The notes under the pieces: generated by a model
The model's input: only the letters and a program-made list of their open reading frames with translations
What the model was told of the DNA's origin: nothing
Database searches by the model: none
Translations under genes and position numbers: made by a program
Shown here: positions 5,702 through 6,341 of the stretch, piece after piece
Layout of the letters: each line of letters begins with the position of its first letter
Numbering within the stretch: the first letter of the stretch is position 1
Origin: Desulfuromonadaceae bacterium UBA2294
GTDB lineage: Bacteria > Desulfobacterota > Desulfuromonadia > Desulfuromonadales > UBA2294
Direction of reading: 5' to 3'
Length of the DNA: 6,341 nucleotides
Assembly: GCA_002345625.1 (NCBI GenBank)
Contig: DDWE01000061.1
Coordinates: forward strand, 15,804 to 22,144

Positions 5702-5736
5702 GGCGGGCCGCGTCCCGCCGATTTTATCCTTTTTTC
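5702..5736 (+). terminator. Possible terminator reading rightward (radC 3' side)
   Basis: GGCGGG (5702-5707) pairs with CCCGCC (5714-5719) across a 6-base loop, followed by ATTTTATCC and then six T (5730-5735). The T-rich tract is interrupted and the stem is short, but it is GC-rich. If it works, the radC transcript would carry a 3' UTR of about 290 bases running antisense to the small Cys-rich frames. Confidence 0.5.
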
Positions 5737-5788
5737 AGCTAGGCAACCAGATCCGCACCCTTTTTCCACATTTCAGACAACTGCCCAC

Positions 5789-5818
5789 ATGACAACGCGT
5801 CGCGTTTCGCGGTATGCT
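5789..5818 (+). promoter_or_regulatory. Promoter-like element immediately before the U32 gene
   Basis: ATGACA (5789-5794, one mismatch to TTGACA... in the first base only) and TATGCT (5813-5818, four of six to TATAAT) are 18 bases apart. The predicted transcription start six to seven bases beyond the -10 coincides with the A of the ATG at 5825. This would make the U32 mRNA leaderless and explain why no ribosome site is seen. Confidence 0.42.
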
Positions 5819-5824
5819 GCCCGC

Positions 5825-6341
5825 ATGAATCAGCACACAAAAAAACCGGAACTGCTCGCCCCGGCCGGCAGTCTTGAGGCCTTTTTCGCCGCCATGGAAC
5901 ATGGCGCCGATGCGGTCTATGTCGGCCTGCAGACGTTTTCTGCCCGCGCCAAGGCGAAAAATGTCGGGATCGGCGATCTCGAACGGATGCTTTCCTACGC
6001 CCACGCCCGCGATCGTCGCATCTATGTCACCCTCAACACCCTGGTCAAGGAGCGCGAGCTGCCTCAGCTGATCGATACCCTCTCTGCCCTGGAGGCGATC
6101 GGTACCGATGCGGTGATTATTCAGGATGCCGCCGTCTGGCGCCTGGCGCGGGAGCATTTTCCTTCCTTAAGACTGCATGCCTCAACCCAGATGACCATCC
6201 ACAACGCCGCCGGGGTGCAGATGCTCGAGCGCCTCGGTTTCAAGCGCGTCGTCCTCGCTCGTGAACTCTCACTAGAGCAGATTGCCGAAATCCGTCGGCA
6301 GACGACAGTGGAGCTCGAACAGTTTGTCCATGGCGCCCTCT
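5825..6341 (+). CDS. U32 family protein (peptidase U32 / RlhA-TrhP-like), N-terminal part
   Basis: The first 172 residues of a U32-family protein, cut by the window end. Evidence: the N-terminal PELLAPAGSLEAFFAAMEHGADAVYVG segment spanning residues 8-34, HASTQMTIHN (118-127), RVVLARELS (141-149), and the beginning of the U32 signature at ELEQFVHGAL (163-172), where the next residue is normally a conserved Cys. The family was annotated as collagenase-like peptidases; characterised E. coli members (RlhA, TrhP) act in hydroxylation of 23S rRNA or tRNA and are thought to use conserved Cys for an Fe-S cluster. Which subgroup this is cannot be decided from the N-terminus. The ATG at 5825 has no Shine-Dalgarno; an in-frame ATG at 5789 adds 12 Arg-rich residues, also without a ribosome site, and lies inside the apparent -35. 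I therefore prefer 5825. Confidence 0.93.
   Translation, partial: MNQHTKKPELLAPAGSLEAFFAAMEHGADAVYVGLQTFSARAKAKNVGIGDLERMLSYAHARDRRIYVTLNTLVKERELPQLIDTLSALEAIGTDAVIIQDAAVWRLAREHFPSLRLHASTQMTIHNAAGVQMLERLGFKRVVLARELSLEQIAEIRRQTTVELEQFVHGAL

Larger units (their letters stand above)
5445..5824. other. 380-base interval without a conventional gene; rich in inverted repeats
   Basis: No recognised conserved protein or RNA family is visible. Reading outward from radC, the interval holds two overlapping small Cys-rich minus-strand frames (5461-5657), a 5-bp GCCCC/GGGGC hairpin (5541-5561), a 7-bp hairpin (5592-5622), a perfect 12-bp hairpin (5664-5695), a terminator-like hairpin (5702-5736) and a promoter-like element (5789-5818). 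The density of perfect inverted repeats suggests a structured transcript, but its direction is not settled. Confidence 0.6.

Noticed and set aside
5735..6157. 140-residue minus-strand frame overlapping the U32 gene
   Set aside because: Antisense to clearly conserved U32 motifs, and no ribosome site or promoter is apparent on that strand.
1..6341. CRISPR array, tRNA/rRNA gene, insertion sequence or prophage segment
   Set aside because: No regularly spaced repeats, cloverleaf, rRNA-like sequence, transposase motif or terminal repeats were seen on either strand.

Overview
The window is GC-rich, densely coded bacterial DNA. The gene set is an E1o/E2o 2-oxoglutarate dehydrogenase pair, a ferritin-like protein next to a small exported c-type cytochrome, RadC, and a U32-family protein. 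Together these suggest a respiratory Gram-negative bacterium. My best guess is Desulfuromonadota (Geobacter/Desulfuromonas relatives), but this rests on gene style and recall of the families, not on a search.

Layout. Positions 1-3671 (minus strand) hold sucA followed by a 3'-truncated sucB. These are the E1 and E2 subunits of the 2-oxoglutarate dehydrogenase complex, 20 bases apart and clearly one operon. Positions 3672-3876 are a divergent control region with a readable sigma70-type promoter for each direction and an inverted repeat across the sucA promoter. Positions 3877-4652 (plus strand) are a two-gene unit: a cytoplasmic ferritin-like di-iron-type protein and, five bases later, an exported monohaem cytochrome c, closed by a hairpin/T-run terminator. 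Positions 4761-5444 (plus strand) are radC. Positions 5445-5824 contain no conventional gene. They hold hairpins and, on the minus strand, two overlapping small Cys-rich reading frames whose start regions lie inside predicted RNA hairpins. From 5825 to the window end (plus strand) is the N-terminal part of a U32-family protein, possibly read from a leaderless mRNA.

How the genes relate. SucA decarboxylates 2-oxoglutarate and passes the succinyl group to the lipoyl arm of SucB. SucB goes from linker straight to catalytic domain with no visible E3-binding domain, as in mitochondrial DLST. The ferritin-like/cytochrome pair looks like iron or oxidative-stress/redox functions, but its exact job cannot be read from sequence. 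radC and the U32 gene appear to be independent housekeeping-type genes.

Most of the window is ordinary. The part most likely to hold something undescribed is the structured, Cys-rich locus at 5461-5695. The C8 tract at the sucA stop codon, the missing E3-binding domain of SucB and the possible leaderless U32 start are secondary points of interest.
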